Shown: positions 48,957 to 60,440 of the stretch, piece by piece
Numbering within the stretch: the first letter of the stretch is position 1
Layout of the letters: each line of letters opens with the position of its first letter
Source of the DNA: Rhyacichthys aspro
Lineage: Eukaryota; Chordata; Actinopteri; Gobiiformes; Rhyacichthyidae
Direction: 5' to 3'
DNA length: 64,000 bases
NCBI GenBank assembly: GCA_036850595.1
Contig: CM072154.1
Location: 17,615,330-17,679,329 of the forward strand
Translations under genes and position numbers: made by a program
Notes under the pieces: model-generated
What the model was told of the DNA's origin: nothing
Databases searched by the model: none
Seen by the model: the letters and a program-made list of their open reading frames with translations, nothing else

Positions 48957-49716
48957 AGCTATAACATTTAAAGCACAGAGACAAAAACCAAGAATGACAG
49001 GTAACTGGTGATTTACTCTATTGTCACTGACACAAATACATCTGATCTCTTTCGAGTCCAGTGTGAATGAAGCCTAGCAGAGTAAACAAGATCTAATTTG
49101 AAGTGATGATATTCAGATGAGATATAAGCTCTAATACTTGTTAATCTCTTTCTCGGGGGTGAAATAAAAGGAAGAGGATGTGTGCCGGCTGTTCCCTACG
49201 GATGCAGATGTCGCTCGACTAATTAACTGTGGGAAAACAATCATAATCCCTCATCTTTGAGATAAAAAAACAAGCCCCTGCAATCTGCCAATAGGAAATG
49301 AAAGGAAAGAGTGGGCTTTAATAATCAATGAGATTGGAAATCTTCCTCAATGGATGTATTTATTCATTTCATGTTTTTTGTGATGGTTAATGATTTAATT
49401 TGTTATGGTTGATCATTTCACACCTGTGGACAGTTTAATGTGAAAGAGGACTGTTGTTTTGGTCCTCACTCAACCCACAAAATAAAGACACAGTCAAGTT
49501 TTTTTCTTTTTTTGTTTTTACTATTTTGGTTTTCTGTTCTGAACTGAATATGAAATTTAAACTGTGAATCCAAAATAACAGAATTATCAAACTGATTTAT
49601 TTGGAATCAATCAATTTATTTATGCAATACAGAGAGAGAATAGAATATTTTTGGCACTAGATTTTATTCATTAAATTTGTTTTAGATGGATTAGATTTTT
49701 GCCACAAAGATAAACT

Positions 49717-49934
49717 ACAACCTGTTCAAATTCAACTGAGGCCTGTTGAAATCCAACTAAAATCTGTTGTAATCCAATTAAAACCTGTTCAAATCCATCT
49801 AAAAGCTAATGAAATCTGAATAAAACCTGCTCAAATTCATCTAAAACCTGTTGAAATCCAACTAAAACCTCTTAAAATCCATCTAAAACAGGTTAAAATC
49901 GGACTAAAACCTGTTCAAATCCAACTAAAACCAG
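49717..49934. repeat. 21-bp minisatellite, about 10 units
   Basis: The consensus unit is AAACCTGTTCAAATCCAACTA, given here in two parts: AAACCTGTTC + AAATCCAACTA. About ten tandem copies keep the 21-bp period with 1-6 changes each. The period is a multiple of three but all frames carry stops. A smaller array of the same unit lies at 54846. Confidence 0.85.
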
Positions 49935-51150
49935 TTTCCATTAAAGGAGAAAATGATTGTTTCTGTGAAACTTGTGTAAGACTGCAATGAAGATGAAAGG
50001 ATTCTTATCAACTTACACGGCCTCTCACCACTTTGAGTTTGACACCACTGCCCTGGAGGGTTTCATTATTGCTGTCATTTTGCATACTGTATGTGCTCGT
50101 AGTATAATCATCCACAGGGACAGTCCAGTTTAACATTTAGGCCCAGTGAGCTGACAGAAATCTCTAAAATTCAATTTTAACCCATTACAACAACACACAC
50201 TTGCAGTACGTTTGTCCCATGCCCATCAGAACCTGTTCGGAGACTCCATATGAGTTAAACCCACTGAGAACGTTGAAAATGCAGCAAGACTCAGGAAATA
50301 ATCATGTCTTGACACTATTTGTTCAGCCACAGCTCGTGTCTCTGTCTGGATCTATTCCGAGTCGAGGTGTAGCTTCACTGTAAGCTGCGTTTTCTTTGCT
50401 AAGAGCCCATTACCCGGAGTGGACTGACCTCTGGGGCTTGTGTAATGAGCAGTTGGCGACTTTTTTCCCATCCAAAATAGAAAAACGCTAAGACTTTTCA
50501 GCTCTCATTGCTTGCGTGTGTGGCCTCCAGTGGCACATCAAGCCCGGATGAAGAGGCCTCCTCTACAGCGCTCCAGTCAAACGGCAATGATTGTGCTCCA
50601 GGGGAGACTGAAAATTGCATCAACGTTTTGGAGTGGAGTGCTGTGATGAGAGCAAGGCAGGGACATGCATGCATTTCTCAACTTACTTTTTGAGGAAAGG
50701 ATGTGGCCATTATCACAAGAGGCTAACTTTATCCACTTTCAACACAAAAAAAGCAGCAAAGGCTCTTCCTGGGTGAATGAAATGTTAAGGCAGATCATTT
50801 TCTCTCAAACCACAAAAGGCTAAATATAGAAACACTATAATTTGATATGATGCAGAAAGGCAGTGTAACTGAGAGGCTGTGTGGCTTTAACTCTGAAGTC
50901 ATAACCCCAAAGTGATTATGTGGTGACAAAAAGAACAGTGGGACGTCCTGTACTCAAATAAAGTGACAAGACACAATTAAATCACATCCGGATGAAGACA
51001 ACAACCCTGATGGATACGACTGCCTCTTGTTGGATTTACTTCAACACATTTCTCATTTAATATCTTCCAACAACTGCTTCTTAAATGCACGGTGTTGTGT
51101 GTAATCGAGTAACCAAATGAACACACTGGTAGATTTTGAATTTGGTAGTC
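49935..51150. other. Non-coding stretch
   Basis: No coding signal and no repeat I recognise. About 50390-50690 has somewhat higher G+C and is of exon-like composition, but no acceptor/donor pair gives a recognisable product. Confidence 0.35.
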
Positions 51151-51256
51151 AGACTGGAAGGGAGGGGGATGAGAGAGGGGAATGACATTGTGCATAGCTG
51201 GAATCAAACCCAGGTCTCTCAAGTGTGTGGTATGAACTCTACCAGGTGCCCCACAT
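51151..51256 (-). repeat. SINE copy E
   Basis: On the minus strand: GGGGCACCTGGTAGAGTTCA (head), ACCACACACTTGAGAGACCT, the B box GGGTTTGATTCCAGC, then ATGTCATTCCCCTCTCTCAT. The 3' tail is lost. The head agrees with copy B. Confidence 0.75.
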
Positions 51257-54200
51257 ATTAAGGAGTTTAAGTTGCCCATGCACAGGTTATGAACTCCAAA
51301 TGCACATTTCTGAAGCATGTGTAGTCTAAAAATATAGATACACTGCTGATGAGTTGTGTTTGAAAGTCCAAAGTGTGCTGTTGAAGCGGGACGGGGCTGA
51401 AACAGGAGCTGCTTGGTGTGAAATGATTGAGAGATTATGGCTGAAGCGAGAGCAAAATGAACACAGTGTCCTCTGGCTTTTCTGGGGCTGACGCTTTACT
51501 GCTGTTCTTTATTTGCCCTGAGCTTCAAATAATAAAAAGCACACAGAGAGGCTTTCTTATTGATAAAGGTGGAGCCAGGATCAGCTGACGGAAATCAATG
51601 AGCTATTTTTGTACCAGTCTTTGTGTGTCTGTTGCACTGAGGAAATAATCAAGCACCAAGGCAGACATGTGAGACAGAGATTTAAATTTGTACTTTTTGT
51701 GTTCTCTGGGGTCAAACATTTTCATTTCTGAATTACATTTTACAGTGAGGTTTCCCTGGGAGAGCCTGTGCAGTCACACCAAGAACAAAACATTCTCATT
51801 TATTTTGGGGCAGTCTTTATTACATAGAGAGGCGGTAATAGCACTGGAAACATAGGGCTAGCCCAAGTGGCAAATCTCTCTCCTTTATGGGGTATTCAAT
51901 CAGGCAGATGGGCCACTAAGGCACCCCTACAAGACATTTTAATAGACCCAGTACCAAAGGAGTGTCCCATTTGAAGAAAACTAGATCTGAGGCCATGTTA
52001 TAACAAGCTATGGTATATACATGGATATAAAAAATGCATTACTGTAGGAGGAGCCACTACACAGACATGTCACTTCCTCACAATTCTTTGCTCTTCAATA
52101 CTTTTTCATTGTAAAACATTATTTTCTACACCCACTTTTTCATGTACATTGCGTGTTTTCCAAATCCAACATTTTACGGTTATTGCCTATCACAAATTAA
52201 ATTAATAAACGAAACTGCATCAACAAATAAAAAAAAAAAAACTCTTGAGAGAATCATAAACAGTCTATAATGCATTGAGTCAGTCAGCGAATAGAAACAC
52301 AGATCAGACTATAGCTGCTAATGTAACTGAAGAAGCCCACTTCGATTAATGGGCATGTTTCTGGTGCCTCTAAAATTAGCTGTGGTTCTGGGGTCTGTCC
52401 GACACACCTTCTCCATTCCCATCATTAGCTGCTGCTCTATTATCAGAAACTGGGATGAGGTCATTTCCCCTGAGCGTCACTTCTCCTCCTCTCTGCCTGA
52501 GCTCTGGCCTTCACAGCGCCAGCCCAAACAAAACTGCCCCGGACGGTTGCATAAGACCGTGTGCACGAGAGCACTGCAGTGACTCTGATGTGAGTAAGAG
52601 GATTTCAGACACACACTTCTCTCGTTTCTGATCAGCCATCACTCTCAGCTCCGTCTTGACCGAGTGTAGGTTGCACAGTCCCACGACACACATGTGAGAA
52701 GGCGGCCCAAACACTAAATTGGCGTCGTGCAGCTCCAGTGGCACAGACAGATCGTGCCCTGTTGAGCTGGACGCGGCCTCTGCAGTTGTTACATAATGAC
52801 TGCTGATAGCCGTGGCGGGGCTTGATGGGATATGGAATGAGTCAGTTACTTTGCTGCGGCAGGGTTTATCTATTATTCAGGTGCAGGATGCCCTCAGGCC
52901 CTTTCCCTTGTGCACATCTTCCAGTTAAAACCAGACCTTCACATAAACAGAGGAAGGCTGTCTGTATTGGAAGTGTATGGAATATTAGAACTGAAAGACA
53001 TTTAGCTCAGGCTTGACAGGATAAATGGTTTGTAATTTATTGTGTTCATACTGTTTTCTATATGTACTTCCCCATGATTTGATTTGATTTGATTTTTTTA
53101 TTTATTTTATTTTATTTTATTTTATTTTACTTTACTTCCCTTTGGTCTGTAAGCTACCATGACTTTCCCTTTGCGATATCAATAAAGTTTATTTATAAGG
53201 CAAAAATCAAAGCCAGTAACTTACAAAGCTTGAAATAGTCAGTATATAGCTTTAAAAAAAATCAGCCGTATGTAATGGTTTACCAGAGTTTTATATATTT
53301 ATGGCTAGAAGGAATACAAGGGTCACTCAGCTCCAGTTTTAGGGTCTAGGTGGGTCTAAATAGGCCCTTGTCTGCATTAATTGAGAAGCTGTACAATGGA
53401 ACATCAAAATGAAACTGTAATTCAGAGTTCTGCTGCAAACATTTCAAACATTTATGCACAACACTGAAATCTGGCATCAACTATTATGCCTAAAACTGTC
53501 AGAACTAGAGTTGAAACTACAGCTTAAGTTAAAATATCCACACAACAAGATTATTATGAGAGCAGAAGTATAGACTAAATTCTAAATTAAATGAATATTA
53601 ATCAGGGATTTATCAAACTAACTAAATATTGTTGTGAGGTCTTAGTAACCACATTTGGAAATATTCAGCACATTTCCCAGCATTAGGCCCTTTAACTGTG
53701 GAAATGGATCATAATGAAGGATGAGTAGCTATAGATTTTCCAGAAGGATCCACAGTGCCTTATTGCTCCATTATTGCAGCTATAGCCAGTATTTGTTCAA
53801 GAAGCCATTAAGGTCGAACCTCCTCTGCTCTCCATTGTGTTTCAGAGCCGTTATCAATGGCCGTCCTGATGACCAAAGGCAGAGGTTATGTAAGTCAATT
53901 AGGGTCACCCACTGCTGAGTGTTGGGCAGTGTCATAGGCTTTGTGATGCTCTCACAAAGCTACTGTATGTGCTCTAAGATGCTGCTTCGCCACCCTTTTA
54001 TTTTTAAATCAACAATGACTCCTTAGACACAAAGACAGGACTGTGCTGTGGGGTCAGTTTCTTTCAGGGACGTTGTTGAGTAATTTAGGGTCAGACAACT
54101 ATGGGTCTCTCCATGAAAGCTTCCTCTATCTTTTATTCAAACACATCAAAATGTTATTAAACAATGTTAATAAAGAAATTCTGGTCTCATGATCCTTTAA

Positions 54201-54845
54201 ATCAGAATCAGACAAGTATTTAGCACAGACAAGGGATTTGGTTTCAGCACATACAAAAAAGACAGTGTTTAGCAGTACTAATACTACTAATGTGCAAATG
54301 AGCTACACCACAATATTATGTATTTATGTGCATGGGTATTCATTGTGTCTTGTCCAGAAGTTCAGTATTAAATATGATCTGTATCAAAAGTAAAAAGAAA
54401 AGTTTAGAAGACTCTTTGGGGAAAAAAACAGCTTTGGTGTCTGTTGGTTTGTGTCTGAATGTTTTTTAATGTCCTGCCAGACTCTTCAAACCATGTCCAT
54501 GTCCCGGGGGGAGTGGGGTCTTACCCATAATTCAAACATAAGTCTCTGCAATTTATTATTGATTGATGCACCAAGCAGCTGGAATATGCTCCAGGCTCTG
54601 GGAGCTGCACAGGACAAATGATGATGAATGAATTCTGTACATGAAAGGTTTTTTTAAGGTCTTGTTCTCTGGATTTTAAAGAAAGACAGATTTTTGTTAA
54701 TAGGTGAAAATGTATATCTTCTCACATGCACTCTGGGCTCATTGTCATTTTTATGGGGCCCTTTTAATATTTTATGGGGGTTTTTTCCAACCCCGGGTTT
54801 TTTTTGTTTTGAATTGGGTTGTTTTTTGCCAAAAAAGAAAAACCG
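51257..54845. other. Non-coding stretch
   Basis: No supported coding exon. It contains a simple-sequence tract at 53077-53135 and a homopolymer-rich patch at about 54740-54845. A GC-richer block lies at 52340-52760 with no recognised content. Confidence 0.35.
53077..53135. repeat. (GATTT)n / (TTTTA)n microsatellite
   Basis: Three GATTT units are followed by about eight TTTTA units. Just downstream at 53178-53185 is CAATAAAG followed by T-rich sequence, so the tract may mark the end of an old retroelement, but no coding remnant supports that. Confidence 0.7.
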
Positions 54846-54920
54846 AATCTGTTAAAATCTATCCAAAACTTGTTCAAATCAATCTAAAAGGTGTTCACAC
54901 TCATTCCTCTTGAAATCCAA
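54846..54920. repeat. Second, short array of the 21-bp minisatellite
   Basis: AATCTGTTAAAATCTATCC, AACTTGTTCAAATCAATCTA, AAGGTGTTCACACTCATTCC and CTTGAAATCCAAG follow each other at 21-bp spacing. They match the unit of the array at 49717-49934, 5 kb away. Confidence 0.6.
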
Positions 54921-54948
54921 GTATGTTTATAATCCATAACCTAACCAA

Positions 54949-54979
54949 CAAAAAAAAAAAAAAAAAAAGGGGGGGGGGA
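54949..54979. repeat. A19/G9 homopolymer tract
   Basis: An A run of about 19 bases passes directly into about nine G, then GAGAGACGGGG. Together with the G- and T-run rich patch before it, this is hard to sequence and may be inexact in length. Confidence 0.7.
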
Positions 54980-55402
54980 GAGACGGGGACATGCCTCTCT
55001 TTGCTCTGTGTCATGCCATTGGCCAGAGTCTTCAGCAGCAGGGAAGAGAAACTGTTGTGATGATCACGAGAGTTAGAGCCCAGCTGTAAATTAAACAGAT
55101 TTGTTTCCTCTCTGTGTCAGTCTGTAATAATCTGCTGCTTTGGGAAGAGGCTGTGGTGAGCTTTAAGGGATTTAAAGGCTGTACAAGTCTCACTGTAGCC
55201 TCCATTAATCACTGTGCTCTGCTCGGTGCTGTGCGGTGCTGGGAAATGGGTCTTTAATGCACGGTCATTACTACAGCTCCATCCTGTTTGTGCTGTCATT
55301 GCTGTGCTGCTGAGTGACGGGAAAAAAAAAAAAACACACAGCCTCTTATACCGACATGAAAGAACAAAACGATTTGGGTCTACTTCACATAAGCACTTAA
55401 CC

Positions 55403-55488
55403 GTCACCTTTAAACCCCCTTTTAATGGATTTTCTGTTCTGCTGTTTACTTGTGCATCAGATTTTGGAAGAAAACCAAGAGAGAAGTG
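55403..55488. repeat. Local direct repeat, unit 1
   Basis: GTCACCTTTAAACCCCC ... TTTAATGGATTTTCTGTTCT ... TTTGTGCATC-like ... GAAGAAAACCAAGA. The same order of words recurs at 56257-56341 at roughly 85 percent identity by eye. It is not one of the other repeat families in this window. Confidence 0.7.
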
Positions 55489-56256
55489 CCTTTACTTTTG
55501 CTTATTCTGTCACTAATGGATTATCTGCTTTCAATAAAACATAAAATACTTACACTCTGTGACCTACATGTTGTGTAATTGTTTTTAATTTAATAAAAGA
55601 ACCCATTTAGCCTATACACTGTAAAAAGCTGCCAGCTCATTTATTTAATATATAGAGAATATCACCTTAAAACACTGTGATGATGAATAGGGAACTAACA
55701 GCAATTAACAATTTGTAATCTGTATTTTACGCCATTTAAAAGCTGCAGTGTATCCTTTGGTAATTCATGTGTGCAACCTTTGAGCACCTACGGTAGCCCT
55801 GCGGGGACATGGTACATATATACAGAGTAATTAAGTAATGCTGTTATGATTATGATTCATTTTCATAGACTTTTGAACAATTACAGCTTGTCAAAAACAT
55901 GTAAAAGAATATAAAGTGTTACTGAAATATGTGACATGATGAGAATTCAAAAGAAACATAAATGTCCTGCTCTGGACAGCCTCATAACTTTATACCACAA
56001 AATGTTACACAGTGCACTTTCACAATGGGCAGACAATAACAAAAACATTGCAAATAATGAACACAGTGTCATAAAACCTCAACAAGTTGATTTGTTCGTT
56101 TGATTATAACAGTGAAGCAGGTGTGTTTACACAGCTTAGGTAATACTTTGATATACAGGCAGATAATGTTTGAAAGTGATCACATAAGGATATGGAGAGT
56201 CCCTTTTAAAGCCATAAAGAACAAAATAATACAGTTCACCTCCTAAACGACTGAGT
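55489..56256. other. Non-coding stretch between the direct repeats
   Basis: AT-rich, no coding signal. A short ACACTGTAAAAAGCTGCCAG word at 55616 is reminiscent of inverted-repeat element ends, but no partner was found. Confidence 0.35.
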
Positions 56257-56341
56257 GTCACCATTAAACCCACTTTAATGGATTTCCTATTCTGCTTTTT
56301 ATTTGTGCATCTGATTTTAGAAGAAAACCAAGACGAAAGTG
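56257..56341. repeat. Local direct repeat, unit 2
   Basis: This is the second copy of the segment at 55403-55488, in the same orientation, with substitutions such as ATTTGTGCATCTGATTTTAG for ACTTGTGCATCAGATTTTGG. The similarity stops abruptly on both sides. Confidence 0.7.
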
Positions 56342-59300
56342 AAAAGTGTTGGCCTCATTTTGAACAGCCATATTATAAATGTTGTGTGTGATATTACGTT
56401 ACTTCATATAAAGCAGTGCGTTACAGTAATTGTGTATTTGTATCTCTGCCTCACTGACGTAAACAAAGCGTCACAACATGTTTGCGTTTTGTCAAAGCGC
56501 AGTGCGTGGCTTGAAGGCCGCTCGGCTGATTTTCAGTTTCTCACTCGTCTGAAGGCTGACAGCTGGTTTGCATTATTAACTGTGCAGCATCTGTGTGGAT
56601 TTCACAGCATCACCCCCTCCTCTTCACTGTCCCGCCAGCAGCACGCAGCTCCCTCTAATGAGGACACAAGACATGTTCAACTCTACTGCAGTGAAAACCG
56701 GGCTTCAGAAAGTGCTGCACCACAGAACGCTTGCTTCAGCATCGACCCCCAGCAGAGAACCACCCTGGGATAATAAATCAAGGACAGAGTTTGTGAGATC
56801 ATCTTCAAACCAGTCAAATTCACCAAACTTTAAAGCTGGTGTAAGCATTATATTATAGTTTAATGGACTTTATCGTGTAACTATAATTAAACAACCTACA
56901 GCTTACTCACTGAAACAACAAATCAGCTGTCCCTGAAAAACCTCATCTGGAAATTGTGTCAAGCATGTTTTTTGTTTGTTTGTTTCAATTTGAGCTTTAA
57001 GAAACATCAGGATTCAGCATTATTGCCTAAATTATATAAGTAAGTTTTGTCTCTCCAGCTCTTTTAGGCTTGTCTGTACGTTAAAGACAAACTGTAGCCG
57101 GCTGCTGCGGAAAAGTAAAGATGAACATTGCCACTTATGACGTTAAAAGCAAGTTAAGTCAAATTGTTATTATATTTTATTGTTATGTATTTCTTCATCC
57201 AAGTTGCTTTATTCAAATGGACTGACATGACCACAGCCCTGGACTAAATATGTGTTACGTTTCTGCGGAAATGTTGCTCAGACCTGTGTTTGTAATGTTC
57301 TCATGAATATGGATGTCATGACTGTTGCTGTCACTTAATGTTCATTCGGAGACGTGACTGTCTTCATTAGTCAAGGAATTTGATTTACGGTTTGTGCTCG
57401 CCCTGTACAATTTCACAAACCCTGTTAAGATGTGGCCACGCTGAATTCATTTTCTGTTAGAACTACCATTTTTTATATAACAAGCCATTTTTTCCCCTGG
57501 AGTGTCCCTTGGTTTGACATATTTGATTGACCATTAGATATTGGAACTGTAAAGAGCCCATTAAGTCTCAACAATATTATATTTTTACTCAGTTAAATTA
57601 GACATTAGTGATATAACATTTCCTCAGAGGCAAATGAAAATATAATCCTCTTTGTACAAAAGTAGTTTCAGATTACACCCACTCCCACATTATCAAAACG
57701 GATAAAACAAAAGAGGATGCAGCAGAGCAGTGGCGGTGCGTTTACAGCACACACTCACTCACAGGAAATCCACCGTCAAAAGGCTCAAGAGCTGATGTTT
57801 ATGGTGGATACTGAGGTAAAAGTGCTTATGTTAGCAGTGTGCGGAGGATACATGAATATGCAGTGTTATATTGTTGGTGAAGAGATTAGTTTTGTTTGAG
57901 CCAGAGGAGAGATGTGATGCATGGACGGCTGTGAAAATGATTCACTTTGAGGTTCTGCTTTTATTAATGCCATTAATCAAGAGACTAGCCGGTATCAAGA
58001 GTCAAATCCTTCCTTGAATTAGTGTCTATGATAGTGATTAGTCAACACAGACAGACAGAACATCTCTCTTAGTGCTGTCTCTGAACTGTTTTAGGGTGAC
58101 TTTCACACAGCAGACCAAACTAATCTGTCACTAATTACTGCTTTGCCACAGCGACTCAGTGTTGTGCTGTTGTCTCAGAGCGCTCCTGGTTCAGTCCCAG
58201 GGCAGGACAGGGACATTCTGTTGTGTTTACACTTTACATGTCAACTTCAGTCCTTCACCCAAAGTCACAACCCATGAGCAATACATTGATCTAGGGCCAT
58301 CTTCACAAAAGTGCACCAATCCATAATCTAAGAAGTGTCTTTTTTGGATTAATGCTTATGCTGTTTAAACCAGTGAACAAGAAGTAAGTCAGAGACAGTG
58401 ACAGTCACACTAAACCAAGAATAAAATGCACTTAATGATCCACCTTATTCTCATTTTGTGCACTTAATACTACCTAAAGATGTTTTCATGACAACATCAG
58501 GTCTTATGCTGCGTTACATGATGAGTTTCAGAGTAAATAAGCCGTTTTTCCAACTTTGTTTTGTTCAAGTTCTTTCAATATCAGTCTTACTGTTCACAGA
58601 GTCCATTACTGGTCAAAAATGTTGTTAGTTTGTGTGAAAACTCAGCTTACAAACCATATTCAACATCACCTTTCATTTTAATTAAGAGCTTAACGCTGAT
58701 AAATCCTCAAATATGGTTTTAAGGGTTAAACACCAACAGCGCTCCATAGCTTTTTCAAGTGAAGAACTAGTAATCCCAGAGTCAATGTGAAATGTGCATA
58801 ATAATAGAAAAAATACTTGCACATGATGTTGGAAAAGTCAAGTACCAATCTTTAATTTGAATATAAAAGCTCTTTTTTTTCAACTCGAGCAGGGCGTTCA
58901 TGGACATTTTTCCAGGAACAAGATCTGTTGGCCTTGTGCTCTTTTTACTCGACTTGCGTTGTGCAGGTGTTTCTGCTGCAGCTGTTTCTCCTTTATTTGA
59001 GTCTTGTGACGGATGAAGGTCATGTTCAGCCGCAGAACAAACCTCCTGAGCCTTCGTCGGCCATTAGTGACTTAACCAAGGACTCCACACTTTACTGAGG
59101 ACAAGGTTGTTATGCAGCATGAAGAAGTACAGAAAAGTATGGAGGGTCCTGTCTGAATATGAACCGGGAAAACAAACTGGTGCCATGAGCTCACGTATGA
59201 ATATATAAACCAATAAAAGGCTCTGTGACAAATATCATTAAAAAACAAACAAATTAGTAACAAATTAATCATGGTTGTTGCGCATAAAGAAACAGTATCT

Positions 59301-60174
59301 TGAAGCGAGTCATGGTGTTCTCACAATAAAAGCGTCATAAGAGTCATCGAGCATCTGTGGGCTTGTTGTTTCACCCTCAGTTTTTAATTGACTGGAAGTT
59401 GGAGCTAAGTTATATTGTGGAGTCACAGCTGTAACGCCGTGGCCTTGTAAATTAGCCCCAGTGCTCTATTTTTACTTCAGCCCTGGCTTGTGTTTTTGAG
59501 GTTATCGTGGTTCCCCAGGAGGACAGAGCTGGCTGTCGGCACCGCAGAGCATGACAGAGCCAAAATTAAGCCAACCTAGACAGATTTTTTTAGACACTGA
59601 CTAAAGCATGACTTTGGGAAATTGAACATAACAAAGCCCTCTTAGAAGATGTATTCCTGCACACTTTTCATGTAGCTCAGTTCATCTCCACATAAAAAAA
59701 AAAAAAAACAGCACACAAGTCTGGACCATGGCCTCACTGTAAACATCATTAGATTAGAAGTTAGCTCTTATCTTCTCTTGATTGATTCTCAAGGGGCTGA
59801 GGAGGAGGAGAAATGGAGGCCATCACTGACAGAAAAGTACATCATCTGCAGCAACAAGATGCAGGTCAGTAACATGTATCGTGTTTGTATTGTGTTTGTG
59901 ATAGTTGAGGGTAATGCTTTTGACCGTGTGACAAAACAGGTCCAGGTGAGACGGGGCAGTTCTACCGTACGTCATTGTTGGAATTAGTGGCCTGCTTTGA
60001 TAAGATGATGGCCCTGACATCGAGAGTGCAGCCATGCATCCTGTTGGCTTTAGCCTTAGATGCTAAAGTCTGTTCACACTTGTATGTATGCATGTTTAGT
60101 AGAATGAGCTCCGATACGGTTGCTCTGTTGGTGTAGTTTAGAAAGACAGCTGCACCCGGCCAATCTACGTTCTG
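56342..60174. other. Non-coding stretch
   Basis: No supported exon. Frames open at 56339-56858 have no family similarity and no matching splice sites. A 16-base A run lies at about 59693. The segment 59400-59580 is of balanced composition and is mentioned among candidate regulatory elements. Confidence 0.35.
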
Positions 60175-60440
60175 ACACTCAGCTATGGTCATGAGCCCTA
60201 GGTCAAGACCGAAAGGACAAGATCCCAGATAAAGGCAGCTGAAATGAGTTTACTCCGCAGTGTAGCTGGGCTCTTCTCTAAGAAGGGGGGGAGTTTGGAG
60301 AAGAGCCGGTGCTCCTTCACATTGAGAGAAGGCCCCGGGGTCGACCGAGGACACGCTGGAGGGACGATGTCTCTCGACTGGCCTGGAACGCCTTGGTGTT
60401 CCCCCAAAGCAGCTGGAGGAGGTGGAAGAAAATGGATGGC
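60175..60440 (+). mobile_element. 3' end of a non-LTR retrotransposon (LINE), internally deleted
   Basis: The frame from 60309 translates with RRPRGRPRTRWRDDVSRLAW and ends at KKMDG, the C-terminal block of a LINE reverse-transcriptase ORF common in teleosts (L2/CR1/Rex-like; clade not resolved). Upstream, GTCATGAGCCCTAGGTCAAG and GAAATGAGTTTACTCCGCAG match the preceding part of the same element. Segments between and after these blocks are missing, and the frame shifts near the G run at 60286. It is an inactive relic. Confidence 0.8.

Noticed and set aside
56339..56858. Frames of 144 and 87 codons
   Set aside because: Low-complexity, overlapping in different frames, no recognisable domain and no consistent splice signals.
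58140..58215. Possible SINE or tRNA-like head (GGTTCAGTCCCAGG)
   Set aside because: Only a B-box-like word; no A box at the right distance and no shared body with the SINE family here.
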